A stretch of DNA of 64,000 nucleotides from Neobacillus bataviensis LMG 21833 (GTDB lineage: Bacteria > Bacillota > Bacilli > Bacillales > Cytobacillaceae): NCBI RefSeq assembly GCF_000307875.1, contig NZ_AJLS01000055.1:170468-234467 (forward strand), in the 5' to 3' direction. Below, piece after piece: positions 36,498 to 45,515 of the stretch (the stretch's first letter is position 1; every line of letters begins with the position of its first letter). Position numbers and translations under genes: made by a program. The notes beneath the pieces are model-generated. The model was not told the origin of the DNA. It was given only the letters and a program-made list of their open reading frames with translations, and made no database searches.

Positions 36498-37460
36498 TTA
36501 CAATTTAGCTTGAAAGAGAACGGGCTGACTATTACTACTACTAATTTCCCCGATAGAGGCTAAATAGTCAAGCTGGGCAACTGTTTCTGAAATGGTCAAC
36601 ATTGGCTCACGCTGATAAACCGTAGGAAAAAGACGTTTGCAAATTTCAAATACGGTAAGCTGCTCTTCTTTCAGCCATTTATTAACCGTCATTGCCCGCT
36701 CATGCTGCCGCGAAAGTCTTTTTTTAATCAGTTCCTCTAACTGATAAACCTCCTCACCATGCCCGGTATAGACACATTGAATCGGATAAAACAAAAGTTT
36801 CCTCATTGAATCATTAAGCTGTAACTGTGATTTGGGTCTTTCTGTTTCACCGGGTGCCGGAGGCTCTATCAACGGATTCGGTGAAATATGTGCAAGGATG
36901 AGATCGCCGCCAATTAAGACCCCGTCCTTTTTTCGGAAAAGCGCAATATGACCTTGGGCATGACCCGGTGTTTCAATTACTTGCCAGTCGCTCAACCCTG
37001 GGGGCCTCATCCCCTCAAGGAGATGTCCGGTCAATGAGCGATTACACGTATATTTCAGTGTTTTTCTGAGCTTAGAAAGTAATGGAATAAATTCCGCAGG
37101 CAGTCCAAACTCCTGAAAGTTCACTTTAAAAAATTCTTCTTGTATTTGAAAGAATTCCTCTGTGGGATGAATCCAGCGTTCATTCAGCGGATGGCCGTAC
37201 ACTTCTACTGAATCCGGAAAAAAGTCAAGCATCCCAGCGTGATCAGGATGGTGATGGGTAAGCACCACTTGTTCAATATCATTTGGTGTTAATTGTAATT
37301 CAGCCATCTGCCCTACAAGTGAATTCCAGCATTCATCCGTTTTCACTCCCGCATCTACAAGCGTTAAGCGCTCCCCTTTAATCAAAAAGGCATTTACATC
37401 ACCAACTGCAAAAGGCGTCGGTAAAGTAATCTTAGCAATTCCGTCTTTCCATTCTGCCAT
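36498..37460 (-). CDS. yqjP: Metallo-beta-lactamase fold hydrolase YqjP
   Basis: A 320-residue MBL-fold hydrolase: LTHHHPDHAGML (about 67-78) supplies the HxHxDH metal motif, ETPGHAQGHIALF (about 163) the next His, and GGDLIL the Asp. The C-terminal part carries a GHGEEV His and a winged-helix-like extension, as in LACTB2-type proteins. Faces away from proI. Substrate unknown. Confidence 0.87.
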   Translation of the reverse strand: MAEWKDGIAKITLPTPFAVGDVNAFLIKGERLTLVDAGVKTDECWNSLVGQMAELQLTPNDIEQVVLTHHHPDHAGMLDFFPDSVEVYGHPLNERWIHPTEEFFQIQEEFFKVNFQEFGLPAEFIPLLSKLRKTLKYTCNRSLTGHLLEGMRPPGLSDWQVIETPGHAQGHIALFRKKDGVLIGGDLILAHISPNPLIEPPAPGETERPKSQLQLNDSMRKLLFYPIQCVYTGHGEEVYQLEELIKKRLSRQHERAMTVNKWLKEEQLTVFEICKRLFPTVYQREPMLTISETVAQLDYLASIGEISSSNSQPVLFQAKL

Positions 37461-37578
37461 ATCAAAACTCCTTACCTATTAAAAATCCAAGTAAATATAG
37501 TGTAGCGATTTTTTCACCAAATGTCATTATTCTCGCATAACTTTTTGGAAAAAATAAAAAATTCATACTATTTACTAC

Positions 37579-37608
37579 TTGACAGACAGGCTGTCTTTCA
37601 AGGATAAT
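37579..37608 (+). promoter_or_regulatory. Sigma-A promoter of the proI leader
   Basis: TTGACA (37579-37584), an 18-base spacer and GATAAT (37603-37608), just upstream of the T-box leader. Confidence 0.7.
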
Positions 37609-37609
37609 C

Positions 37610-37869
37610 ACTAGTAAAATTTGATTCGTTAAAAAGCGATGAGTAAGGCCAGTAAATGAGACATGGCGAAAGAGAGTGGAGTTCGACGGCTGAAAGACTT
37701 CACCGCCCTCTTAATCATTGAACCTACCTTATGAGCACTTAGGAAAACCTAACGTCATCCCACGTTATCGGGAAACGAGTGAACCCTTATTGAACATTCA
37801 ACTAGGGTAAATGAAGGTGGTACCGCGGAAGCTAGACCTTTCGTCCTTTATGGATGAAGGGTCTTTTTG
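37610..37869 (+). ncRNA. T-box riboswitch (proline) upstream of proI
   Basis: A complete T-box leader. The AG box GATGAG is at 37638-37643. The specifier region GAA-CCT-A (codon CCT, Pro, at 37723-37725) lies on the 3' side of stem I. The T-box sequence AAGGTGGTACCGCGG is at 37814-37828. The terminator GACCTTTCGTCC/GGATGAAGGGTC with T5 is at 37835-37868. The TGGT bases would pair with an ACCA acceptor end. The Pro specifier agrees with the downstream proI. Uncharged tRNA-Pro would prevent termination. Confidence 0.92.
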
Positions 37870-37891
37870 TATGGAAAAGGGAGGAAATGTA

Positions 37892-38734
37892 ATGAAAAAA
37901 ATTGCAATTGTTGGCGCAGGTTCGATGGCTGAAGCACTTATTTCCGGTATTCTTGAAGATCATTTAATTGATCGAAAAAATATTTGGGTGACCAATAATT
38001 CAAATGAAAAAAGGTTGGAGAGTCTTAAAGAGCGATATGGCATTAGCAGTACCTATGATTTAGATACGCTTTTTGACGATGCTGATGTGGTTATGTTGGC
38101 GATGAAACCAAAAGATGCGGACAGAGCAATCATGACCATTCGTCATCACTTAACCGAGCAAATGCTAGTGGTTTCCGTTTTAGCGGGGGTTTCAATGAAT
38201 ACAATTGAATCACTGGCGGAAAAATCACTATCAATTGCCAGGGCAATGCCTAATACCTCGGCAGCGGTTGGAAAATCGGCGACCGCTATTGCCATAAATA
38301 GCCGCGTCACTGATAAGCAGCACGAAACAACGAAACAGCTCTTTGCAACCGTGGGATTAGCAAGGTTTGTTGAGGAGGAACAGCTTGATGCAGTTACAGG
38401 GCTGTCTGGAAGCGGGCCAGCCTATATTTATTATCTAATTGAGGCGATGGAAAATAGTGCCGCCGAAATTGGCCTTGAAAAGGAAATGGCACAAGAACTC
38501 ATTGTCCAAACTTTAATTGGTGCCGCAGAAATGGTGAAACACTCCTCCAAATCACCTGAACAATTACGTCGGGAAGTGACAAGCCCTGGTGGAACAACGG
38601 AAGCAGGGGTCAAGGTTCTGGAGGAACACGGGGTGCAGCAAGCATTTATTTCTTGTATTCAAGCAGCTACGGCTCAATCGAAAAAGATGGGAAATGCCCT
38701 TTGTTCGCAACTTAAGGTTGGAAAACCATCATAA
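37892..38734 (+). CDS. proI: Pyrroline-5-carboxylate reductase
   Basis: Last step of proline synthesis: reduces pyrroline-5-carboxylate with NADPH. 280 residues; Rossmann start IAIVGAGSMAEALISG, and the C-terminal signature SGSGPAYIYYLIEAM followed by LRREVTSPGGTTEAGVKVLEEHG. The ATG at 37892 follows GGGAGG by about 7 bases; upstream in-frame ATGs lie inside the T-box. Control by the proline T-box shows a biosynthetic role, as for B. subtilis proI. Confidence 0.95.
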   Translation: MKKIAIVGAGSMAEALISGILEDHLIDRKNIWVTNNSNEKRLESLKERYGISSTYDLDTLFDDADVVMLAMKPKDADRAIMTIRHHLTEQMLVVSVLAGVSMNTIESLAEKSLSIARAMPNTSAAVGKSATAIAINSRVTDKQHETTKQLFATVGLARFVEEEQLDAVTGLSGSGPAYIYYLIEAMENSAAEIGLEKEMAQELIVQTLIGAAEMVKHSSKSPEQLRREVTSPGGTTEAGVKVLEEHGVQQAFISCIQAATAQSKKMGNALCSQLKVGKPS

Positions 38735-38799
38735 AGCTGGTATGTTTGTTCCACTTTACCTTACACTAGACATATGATGTCAATAAAAGGGCTGGGTAC

Positions 38800-39630
38800 A
38801 TGGAAAACATTCTAATTATATTATTCTCATTAGGCATTCTTGTATGGCTTGTTCTTCTCACTGATGCACTGCTTGGTTTTCGGAATTTAGACATTCTTGA
38901 AAAAGAAGCGGAACTCAAGCCAGGGCCCTTGCTATCGGTAATCGTGGCAGCACGAAATGAAGAAAAGCAAATCAAAACAAGTGTGCTTAGTCAATTAAAG
39001 CAAACCTATCAACATGTCGAATGGATCCTTGTTAATGACCGTTCCAGTGATGACACCGGAAAAATAATGAACGAATTACAGGAAAGAGATCCGCGCATAA
39101 ATGTACTTCATATCAATGAGTTACCAGAAGGATGGCTTGGTAAGAATCACGCCTTATATAAGGGAAGTCTTCACGCTTCAGGAAAATGGTTATTGTTTAC
39201 CGATGCCGATGTAAGATTTGAAAAGGAGGCATTCGCAAAGGCGCTGCATTACTTTGAAAAACACCAGCTCGACCTTTTAACGGCAGCCCCCAATTTAAAT
39301 GCCAACCGTTTTTGGCTGAAGTCATTTGTTGCTTTTTTTCTTTTTGGATTTTCCTATTTTAAGCGTCCGTGGATGGCAAACAATCCAAAATCAAAGATTG
39401 GAACAGGGATTGGAGCGTTCAATCTTGTTTCGAAAGCAGCGTATGAATCGTTTGGCACACATGAAAAAATTAAAATGAGGCCTGATGATGATTTGCAGCT
39501 CGGGATGAAAATGAAAAGGGCTGGCTTCCAGCAGCGAATTGTCACCGCACTTCATTTAATCGAAGTGGAATGGTACGGAAGCTTGAAAGAGGCCTTTGTC
39601 GGGCTTGAAAAAATACATTTGCAGGATTAA
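38800..39630 (+). CDS. Family 2 glycosyltransferase, N-terminal part (frameshifted)
   Basis: The 276-residue open frame has an N-terminal membrane helix (residues 3-22), then a GT-A domain: LSVIVAARNEEKQI, VNDRSSDDTG (nucleotide-sugar binding), FTDADVRFE (DxD-like) and RPDDDLQLGMKMKR. It stops early after GLEKIHLQD. The next frame continues as GLEKNTFAGLNYRIS and runs into the membrane helices of the following piece, so the intact gene would span 38800-39950 with about 383 residues. One base is missing in an A-run at 39608-39613 (six A; seven restore the frame). Possible sequencing error, slippage site or pseudogene. Confidence 0.8.
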   Translation: MENILIILFSLGILVWLVLLTDALLGFRNLDILEKEAELKPGPLLSVIVAARNEEKQIKTSVLSQLKQTYQHVEWILVNDRSSDDTGKIMNELQERDPRINVLHINELPEGWLGKNHALYKGSLHASGKWLLFTDADVRFEKEAFAKALHYFEKHQLDLLTAAPNLNANRFWLKSFVAFFLFGFSYFKRPWMANNPKSKIGTGIGAFNLVSKAAYESFGTHEKIKMRPDDDLQLGMKMKRAGFQQRIVTALHLIEVEWYGSLKEAFVGLEKIHLQD

Positions 39631-39644
39631 ATTATCGGATCAGT

Positions 39645-39950
39645 ATGATATTCTTTTCTATTTTCGGTGTCTTTGTCACGAATGTCCTTCCGTTTCTGAC
39701 CATTTTTTCCGGAAATAAAATGATTGTCCTCTTAAGCCTGGGGAATATCGTTACCAGCGGTATTCTTTACTGTCTAATTATCAAGCGAATGACAGTTTTC
39801 TCCCCTGCGCTTTTTCTTGTTTTACCAATTACAGCGCTACTATTTATTTATTCCATTATTAGGGCAAGTTTCCTTACCTTTAAGCGCGGTGGAATTGTCT
39901 GGAGGGGCACCACTTACCGTTTAAGTGAGCTGCGAGACAAAGAGGAGTAA
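39645..39950 (+). pseudogene. C-terminal membrane part of the split glycosyltransferase
   Basis: A 101-residue piece with three hydrophobic spans (IFFSIFGVFVTNVLPFLTIF, IVLLSLGNIVTSGILYCLII, ALFLVLPITALLFIYSII) and the tail GGIVWRGTTYRLSELR, typical of the end of hopanoid/carotenoid-type glycosyltransferases. It joins the upstream frame by a -1 shift. The ATG at 39645 has no ribosome binding site, so it is not an independent gene. Confidence 0.7.
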
Positions 39951-40025
39951 AGCAGTACATCACATTATTTTTCCGCCATTTGCTATACTAATAGTGGTTT
40001 ATGAATGAAAAGGAGGGATTCTCAA

Positions 40026-41045
40026 ATGGCAGCAAAATTATTTACTCCCTATACCATTAAGGGGGTTACCTTTAAAAACAGAATCGTGATGGCACCCATG
40101 TGCATGTATTCAAGCCATAATAAAGACGGACACATCCAAAACTGGCATCGTACCCATTACACAACGAGAGCAGTCGGTCAGGTCGGCTTGATTATTGTTG
40201 AGGCAACAGCGGTAACACCACAAGGCCGAATTTCACCTCAGGATTTAGGCATTTGGAGTGATGAACATATTGAAGGCTTGAAAGAGATCGTGAATCTGAT
40301 GAAGGAGCATGGTGCCAAGACAGGGATTCAACTCGCCCACGCCGGCCGGAAAGCCGTTTTAGAAGGTGAAATTATTGCCCCAACTGCTATTGCCTTTAAT
40401 GAAAAATCTAAAACACCTAAAGAAATGACAAAAGCAGATATCGCTGAAACAGTCCAGGCCTTTAGAAAAGGCGCCGAACGTGCTGCCAAAGCTGATTTTG
40501 ATGTAATAGAGCTTCACGGTGCACATGGATATTTGCTGAACGAATTTCTTTCACCACTATCCAATAAAAGAAGCGATGAATACGGTGGAAGCAAAGAAAA
40601 TCGTTACCGGATCCTCCGTGAGATCATTGATGCGGTAAAAACGGTTTGGGACGGCCCATTATTTGTCAGGGTTTCTGCCCATGATTATCATGAAGAAGGA
40701 TTAACCCCAGAAGATTACATAGTATTTGCCAAGTGGATGAAAGAGCAAGGAGTCGATTTAATTGATGTCAGCTCAGGATCGGTTGTCCCGGCTAGTATTC
40801 ATGTTTATCCGGGATATCAGGTAAAATATTCGGAAACGCTTAAGAATGGTGCTACCATTGCAACAGGTGCTGTAGGGTTAATTACTTCTCCCATCCAGGC
40901 TGAGGAAATTTTACAAAATGACAGAGCGGATCTAGTCTTTTTAGCTCGTGAATTGTTGCGTGATCCCTATTGGCCAAGGATAGCAGCAAAAGAACTTGGT
41001 GTTAACATCGAAGCACCAAAGCAATATGAGCGCGGCTGGATATAA
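40026..41045 (+). CDS. namA: NADPH dehydrogenase NamA (Old Yellow Enzyme family)
   Basis: FMN-dependent ene-reductase of 339 residues, matching B. subtilis YqjM (338). Visible are [13 protein letters not shown] (Cys near 26 that tunes the flavin), HAGRKA near 108, [19 protein letters not shown] near 167-185, and [12 protein letters not shown] at the end. The ATG at 40026 follows AGGAGGG. Reduces C=C bonds of unsaturated aldehydes, ketones and nitro compounds. Confidence 0.94.
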   Translation: MAAKLFTPYTIKGVTFKNRIVMAPMCMYSSHNKDGHIQNWHRTHYTTRAVGQVGLIIVEATAVTPQGRISPQDLGIWSDEHIEGLKEIVNLMKEHGAKTGIQLAHAGRKAVLEGEIIAPTAIAFNEKSKTPKEMTKADIAETVQAFRKGAERAAKADFDVIELHGAHGYLLNEFLSPLSNKRSDEYGGSKENRYRILREIIDAVKTVWDGPLFVRVSAHDYHEEGLTPEDYIVFAKWMKEQGVDLIDVSSGSVVPASIHVYPGYQVKYSETLKNGATIATGAVGLITSPIQAEEILQNDRADLVFLARELLRDPYWPRIAAKELGVNIEAPKQYERGWI

Positions 41046-41068
41046 TCATATGTGAATATTGCAAACGG

Positions 41069-41095
41069 ATAAAAAGCTGCTTTTATGTGGCTTTT
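41069..41095 (+). terminator. Possible terminator of namA
   Basis: Stem AAAAAGC/GCTTTTT with a loop of about 12 bases, 27 bases after the namA stop. Confidence 0.45.
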
Positions 41096-41133
41096 TATTT
41101 TTCCAAGAAAAGAAAAAAGAAGCCCTTTATTTC

Positions 41134-41406
41134 TTAGACTTCTAATTGTTTGCTAATTCTATTAATTTTTAAATCCTGCTTAGCTTGTTTTTCATTGATA
41201 AAATCAATATCATACTTGAATGTCATAAGTATTTCAGTTTGAACTTCAACCTTTTTATCTAATCCTTCAATATCTTTCCTTACCTCTTTTTCTATTCGAT
41301 CAAGATCTTTCCTTACCTCTTTCAACTCTGAATATAAGCTGTCAGTATCTTTTCTTACCTCTTTCAACTCTGAAAATATGCCTTCCAATAGTTCTCTATC
41401 GGTCAC
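41134..41406 (-). CDS. Small coiled-coil protein with internal repeats
   Basis: A 90-residue, highly charged protein. The segment SELKEVRKD occurs twice (about residues 12-20 and 27-35) and EVRKD a third time, giving a near-heptad coiled coil up to residue 60. DNA under it shows the matching direct repeats (about 41305-41335 and 41350-41378). It starts at GTG, with AAAGGAG 11 bases upstream. I recognise no family; it resembles small phage- or stress-associated coiled coils. It lies alone between namA and rnz. Confidence 0.65.
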   Translation of the reverse strand: MTDRELLEGIFSELKEVRKDTDSLYSELKEVRKDLDRIEKEVRKDIEGLDKKVEVQTEILMTFKYDIDFINEKQAKQDLKINRISKQLEV

Positions 41407-41495
41407 CTGCGCATCATCTCCTTTATGAAATTATAGCATATAACAAGTTGTAAAAATCCTGCACAATTGTTACCAAAATCCGACAACTTCATTTC

Positions 41496-42419
41496 CTATT
41501 TAAGAGGAATAGTAATTTCTTTAAAATCCTCCGCGATTTCTGTATTCGAAAATATCTCCTTTGCTTCCTTAACCAATTCACGCCAGTCATTTCGATCGTA
41601 GCGGGAACTTATATGGGTTAAACACAGTTGCTTACTTCCGGCACGTAAAGCAATGTCTGCAGCCTGATGGGTGGTCGAATGAAAATAATCGTACGCCAGC
41701 TTTTCTTCTCCTTTGGAGAAGGTAGCTTCATGGATCAAAAGATCAGCATTTTTCGCCAACAGCAGCGCATTTTCGCAATATCTTGTATCCCCCAGAATCG
41801 TAATAATCCGTCCCTTTTGCACAGGTCCCAAAAACTCACCTGGTTCAATCACCCGACCATCTTCAAGTGTAACTGTTTCTCCATTTTTTATTTTGCGAAA
41901 AATCGGCCCCGGCTGTACTCCAGCCTCCATAAGCTTATCAGCAAGCAATGTCCCCGGGCGATCCTTTTCAACAATTCGATAACCATACGAAGGGATGCCA
42001 TGTTCTAGCAGGCGAGTTTCCACAATAAACTGCTCATCTTCAAAAATAATACCCTCTTCTATTTCAATGACCGTCAACTGATATTTTAAATAAGTCTGAC
42101 TCAAAGAAAGACTTACGTGAATATATTCCTTAATCCCTTTTGGCCCATATACCGTTACCTCTGATTCACCGCCTTGAAAAGAACGGCTTGATAAAAGACC
42201 GGGCAGACCATAAATATGATCACCGTGCAAATGGGTTATAAAAATCTTTTCAATCCGCCGTGGTTTGATGGATGTATGTAAAATTTGATGCTGGGTAGCC
42301 TCTCCGGCATCAACTAGCCAAACAGCCCCCCGCTCCTCCAGCAATTTAAGCGCAATTGATGTCACATTGCGAAGCTTTGCTGGCATTCCCGCTCCCGTTC
42401 CTAAGAAGAAAATATCCAC
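41496..42419 (-). CDS. rnz: Ribonuclease Z
   Basis: Endonuclease that trims tRNA precursors at the 3' end, mainly those without encoded CCA. 307 residues, same length as in B. subtilis. MBL motifs: FLGTGAGMP at the start, [19 protein letters not shown] (about 60-78), GDTRYCENA (about 210) and HEATFSKGE, then THISSRY near 270. The exosite GP-rich arm lies near residues 150-190. It faces the zwf gene. Confidence 0.95.
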   Translation of the reverse strand: MDIFFLGTGAGMPAKLRNVTSIALKLLEERGAVWLVDAGEATQHQILHTSIKPRRIEKIFITHLHGDHIYGLPGLLSSRSFQGGESEVTVYGPKGIKEYIHVSLSLSQTYLKYQLTVIEIEEGIIFEDEQFIVETRLLEHGIPSYGYRIVEKDRPGTLLADKLMEAGVQPGPIFRKIKNGETVTLEDGRVIEPGEFLGPVQKGRIITILGDTRYCENALLLAKNADLLIHEATFSKGEEKLAYDYFHSTTHQAADIALRAGSKQLCLTHISSRYDRNDWRELVKEAKEIFSNTEIAEDFKEITIPLK

Positions 42420-42618
42420 AATAGGTAGCTCCTTTCATTTCCGCACCATTATTCAATAGTGTTAATATATCACAAACCACGCTCAGAATCTCTTTAATAC
42501 AAATAAATGGTTACATGCAAAACAAACTATTTGCGAATCCTAGACGAAAGAGATAAATTTAATACTTGATGAAACTATTTACTGAGTAATCAGGCTTTAA
42601 GAAGAGGGGTTCAAATAC

Positions 42619-44112
42619 GTGGAGCAAAACATGACTTCGTTAATTATGATTTTTGGGGCAACCGGTGATTTAGCAAAACGAAAGTTATTTCCTTCCCTTT
42701 ACCGTTTATTTTCGAAAAACAAGCTAGATAAATTTGCGGTGATTGGTGTGGCAAGAAGAACTCTTACGAATGAAGAGTTCCAACAATCAGTCAGGGAATC
42801 GGTTGTATCTGCTTTAGGGAATAAGGATAATCTTGATGAATTTGTTTCCCATTTTTATTATCAATCACATGATGTAGCGGATTCTAGCTCATACATAACT
42901 TTAAGAAAATTTGCTGACAAGATTGATGATAATTATCAGCTTGAGGGAAACCGTATCTTTTATCTAGCAATGGCGCCAGAATTTTTTGGTCCGATTGCCT
43001 TACATCTAAAATCGGACGGATTAACCGATGTAAAAGGCTATAAACGACTTGTGATTGAAAAACCATTTGGGCACGATTTAGAGTCTGCCAAAGAATTAAA
43101 CAAGCAAATTAGAAGTGCTTTTTTAGAAAAAGAAGTTTACCGAATTGACCATTATTTGGGGAAAGAAATGGTTCGAAACATTGAAGTCATTCGTTTTGCC
43201 AATGCCATTTTCGAACCGCTTTGGAATAACCGGTATATCTCGAATATCCAAATTACCTCCAGTGAAACTCTCGGAGTCGAAGAACGCGGAAGGTATTACG
43301 AAACGAGCGGTGCCTTACGAGATATGCTGCAAAATCATATGATGCAAATGGTGGCGCTGCTTGCGATGGAACCGCCCATCAAACTGACAACCGATGAAAT
43401 TCGTTCTGAAAAAGTAAGAGTGTTTCGGGCTTTACGAATGGTTGAAGGTGATGATGTAAATAACTATTTCGTTCGTGGGCAATATGGCGAGGGAACAATC
43501 GATGAAAAGCAAGTACCGAAGTACCGTGATGAAATAATGGTGGACAAAGAATCGAATACCGAAACCTTCGTTGCCGGCAAAATCATGATCGATAATTTCC
43601 GCTGGGCTGGTGTTCCTTTTTATATCCGTACCGGAAAAAGAATGGCTGCAAAATCGACAAAAATTGTTGTTCAATTTAAAGATATCCCGATGAATTTATA
43701 TTATCAAACGGACAAATTGCTTAATCCGAACCTGCTCGTGATTCATATTCAACCGGAGGAAGGAATTACCCTGCATCTGAATGCCAAAAAGGCAGGAGGA
43801 CATTTAGATGCTCAAGAGGTGAAATTAAGCTTCGCTAATACAGGGGTTCATGCGATGAACACACCTGAGGGATATGAAAAGCTGCTCTACGATTGCATGC
43901 GCGGCGATGCCACCAATTTCACCCATTGGGAGGAAGTCGCCTATTCTTGGGCTTTTGTCGATAAAATCTCGGAAGCATGGAAAAATGCAAAAGCAGACTT
44001 TCCTAATTATGAGGCCGGGTCAATGGGACCTAAGGAAGCAGATGAGCTGTTAGAAAAAGACGGCAGATTCTGGTGGCCTGTAACAGGTTTAGAAGTAGAT
44101 ATTTGTAAGTAG
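42619..44112 (+). CDS. zwf: Glucose-6-phosphate 1-dehydrogenase
   Basis: First step of the oxidative pentose phosphate pathway, producing NADPH. 497 residues: FGATGDLAKRKLFPSLY (coenzyme loop), EKPFGHDLESA, and RIDHYLGKEMVRN with the substrate-binding Lys/His near 178-185. The start may be GTG at 42619 (AGAGGGG 9 bases upstream) or ATG at 42631. In B. subtilis gndA is close by; here it is not in the window. Convergent with polYB. Confidence 0.95.
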   Translation: MEQNMTSLIMIFGATGDLAKRKLFPSLYRLFSKNKLDKFAVIGVARRTLTNEEFQQSVRESVVSALGNKDNLDEFVSHFYYQSHDVADSSSYITLRKFADKIDDNYQLEGNRIFYLAMAPEFFGPIALHLKSDGLTDVKGYKRLVIEKPFGHDLESAKELNKQIRSAFLEKEVYRIDHYLGKEMVRNIEVIRFANAIFEPLWNNRYISNIQITSSETLGVEERGRYYETSGALRDMLQNHMMQMVALLAMEPPIKLTTDEIRSEKVRVFRALRMVEGDDVNNYFVRGQYGEGTIDEKQVPKYRDEIMVDKESNTETFVAGKIMIDNFRWAGVPFYIRTGKRMAAKSTKIVVQFKDIPMNLYYQTDKLLNPNLLVIHIQPEEGITLHLNAKKAGGHLDAQEVKLSFANTGVHAMNTPEGYEKLLYDCMRGDATNFTHWEEVAYSWAFVDKISEAWKNAKADFPNYEAGSMGPKEADELLEKDGRFWWPVTGLEVDICK

Positions 44113-44119
44113 TATGGCG

Positions 44120-44158
44120 AAAGCTCCACTTTGTTCGTATAGCAAAGTGGAGCTTTTT
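44120..44158. terminator. Bidirectional terminator between zwf and polYB
   Basis: Arms AAAGCTCCACTTTG and CAAAGTGGAGCTTT with a 9-base loop and T-runs on both sides. Confidence 0.85.
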
Positions 44159-45434
44159 AGTCATTATCTTTATGTTTATCAGGAAATGTGCGCAGAAAAT
44201 CTTTATTAAAACTCGTCCCGGTTCCAATTTTATGATTAGGATCAACATTATGGGATCCTGCATTATCAATAATATTTTTCCCATACTTATCTCGAAGGCT
44301 GGAGAGCGTCTTAAGCAACGGTTCTTTTTTTGCATCCTTCTCGTAAGAAAACAAATCTAACTGTTTGTATGCATGATCCTGATCAACTAAATCATTTCCA
44401 GTAATCCCCAATAACCGAATTGAGTCGCCATTCCAGGATTTTAGAAAAAGCTGTTTGGCAAACGCGGCAACATCTTCTTTGTGATGAATAGGATTCGGAA
44501 GTTTTTTACTTCTGGTGAGCGTCTTCCGATCTTTATAACGGATGGTAATGGCCAACGCAGATGCCAGAACATTTTTCCGCTTCAGCCTTACTGAAACCGT
44601 TTCTGCCAATGATTCCAGTACATGAAAAAGTTCTTGTTGATTGCTAATATCTCTTGGCAGGGTTGTGGAATTGCCTATACTTTTAAACTCCTCAATCGAT
44701 TCAGGGTCAACTGGCCGGTGATCAACCCCATTCGCCCGTTCTTTTATCCGAATTCCATTTATACCGAGGAGAGACTTAAGCTGGATATCATTTCCTTTTG
44801 CTAAATCACCTATTGTATGAATGCCTATCGTTGTCAATTTCTCCGCAGTCTTTTTTCCAACCCCATGCATTTCATTCGTGTTCAATGGCCAAAGCTGATT
44901 TGGGATATCTCGCTTACGGAGGATGGTAATCCCCATTGGCTTCTTCATATCAGACGCCATTTTAGCTAAAAATTTATTGGGGGCAATACCGATGCTGCAA
45001 GGAAGATCAAGCTGCTCAAAAACTCGCTTTTGAATACTTTCGGCGATTTCAATCGGACTGCCAAATTCAAAGCTTTCAGTAATATCCAGATAGCCCTCAT
45101 CAATTGAAACAGGTTCAACGAGCGCGGTATAGTTTCTAAGAATTTCAAACATGCCCATCGATGCCGACCTGTATCGTTCAAAATTAGGACTTTTCACAAT
45201 TAACTGGGGACAAAGCTTTTTCGCTTCCCACAGTGGCATCGTTGTTTTGACACCAAACTTCCTTGCTTCATAGCTGCAGGTAACGATAATCCCTCTCCGC
45301 TCTTCAACATTCCCAGCAATGGCCAGCGGTTTGCCCTTCAGTGTCGGGTCATAAGCCATTTCAACTGAAGCATAAAAACTATTCATATCCACATGTAAAA
45401 TGACTCGTCCGTTCTTCGGATACATTTCCTTCAC
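44157..45434 (-). CDS. polY1: DNA polymerase IV (Y family, YqjH type)
   Basis: DinB-type translesion polymerase of about 425 residues. Catalytic acids: Asp16 in LHVDMNSFYASVE and Asp-Glu in EPVSIDEGYLDITE; GIAPNKFLAKMASDMKKPMG follows. The start is uncertain: a GTG at 45434 with AAGGA 10 bases upstream fits the B. subtilis N-terminus (HVDMNS 11-13 residues in), but ATG at 45467 or 45425 are possible. It is immediately downstream of yqjE. No LexA box is seen, so unlike yqjW it is probably constitutive. Confidence 0.9.
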   Translation of the reverse strand: MKEMYPKNGRVILHVDMNSFYASVEMAYDPTLKGKPLAIAGNVEERRGIIVTCSYEARKFGVKTTMPLWEAKKLCPQLIVKSPNFERYRSASMGMFEILRNYTALVEPVSIDEGYLDITESFEFGSPIEIAESIQKRVFEQLDLPCSIGIAPNKFLAKMASDMKKPMGITILRKRDIPNQLWPLNTNEMHGVGKKTAEKLTTIGIHTIGDLAKGNDIQLKSLLGINGIRIKERANGVDHRPVDPESIEEFKSIGNSTTLPRDISNQQELFHVLESLAETVSVRLKRKNVLASALAITIRYKDRKTLTRSKKLPNPIHHKEDVAAFAKQLFLKSWNGDSIRLLGITGNDLVDQDHAYKQLDLFSYEKDAKKEPLLKTLSSLRDKYGKNIIDNAGSHNVDPNHKIGTGTSFNKDFLRTFPDKHKDND

Positions 45435-45515
45435 GCCGAACACATCCTTAAAACATTTATTCCCCATAATTATAACAAAAAGGAGAACCAATGGCTCTCC
45501 CTCTTCAAGCTGCAA

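Noticed and set aside
39645..39950. Separate membrane protein gene after the glycosyltransferase
   Set aside because: No ribosome binding site, and a one-base correction upstream joins it to the glycosyltransferase frame.
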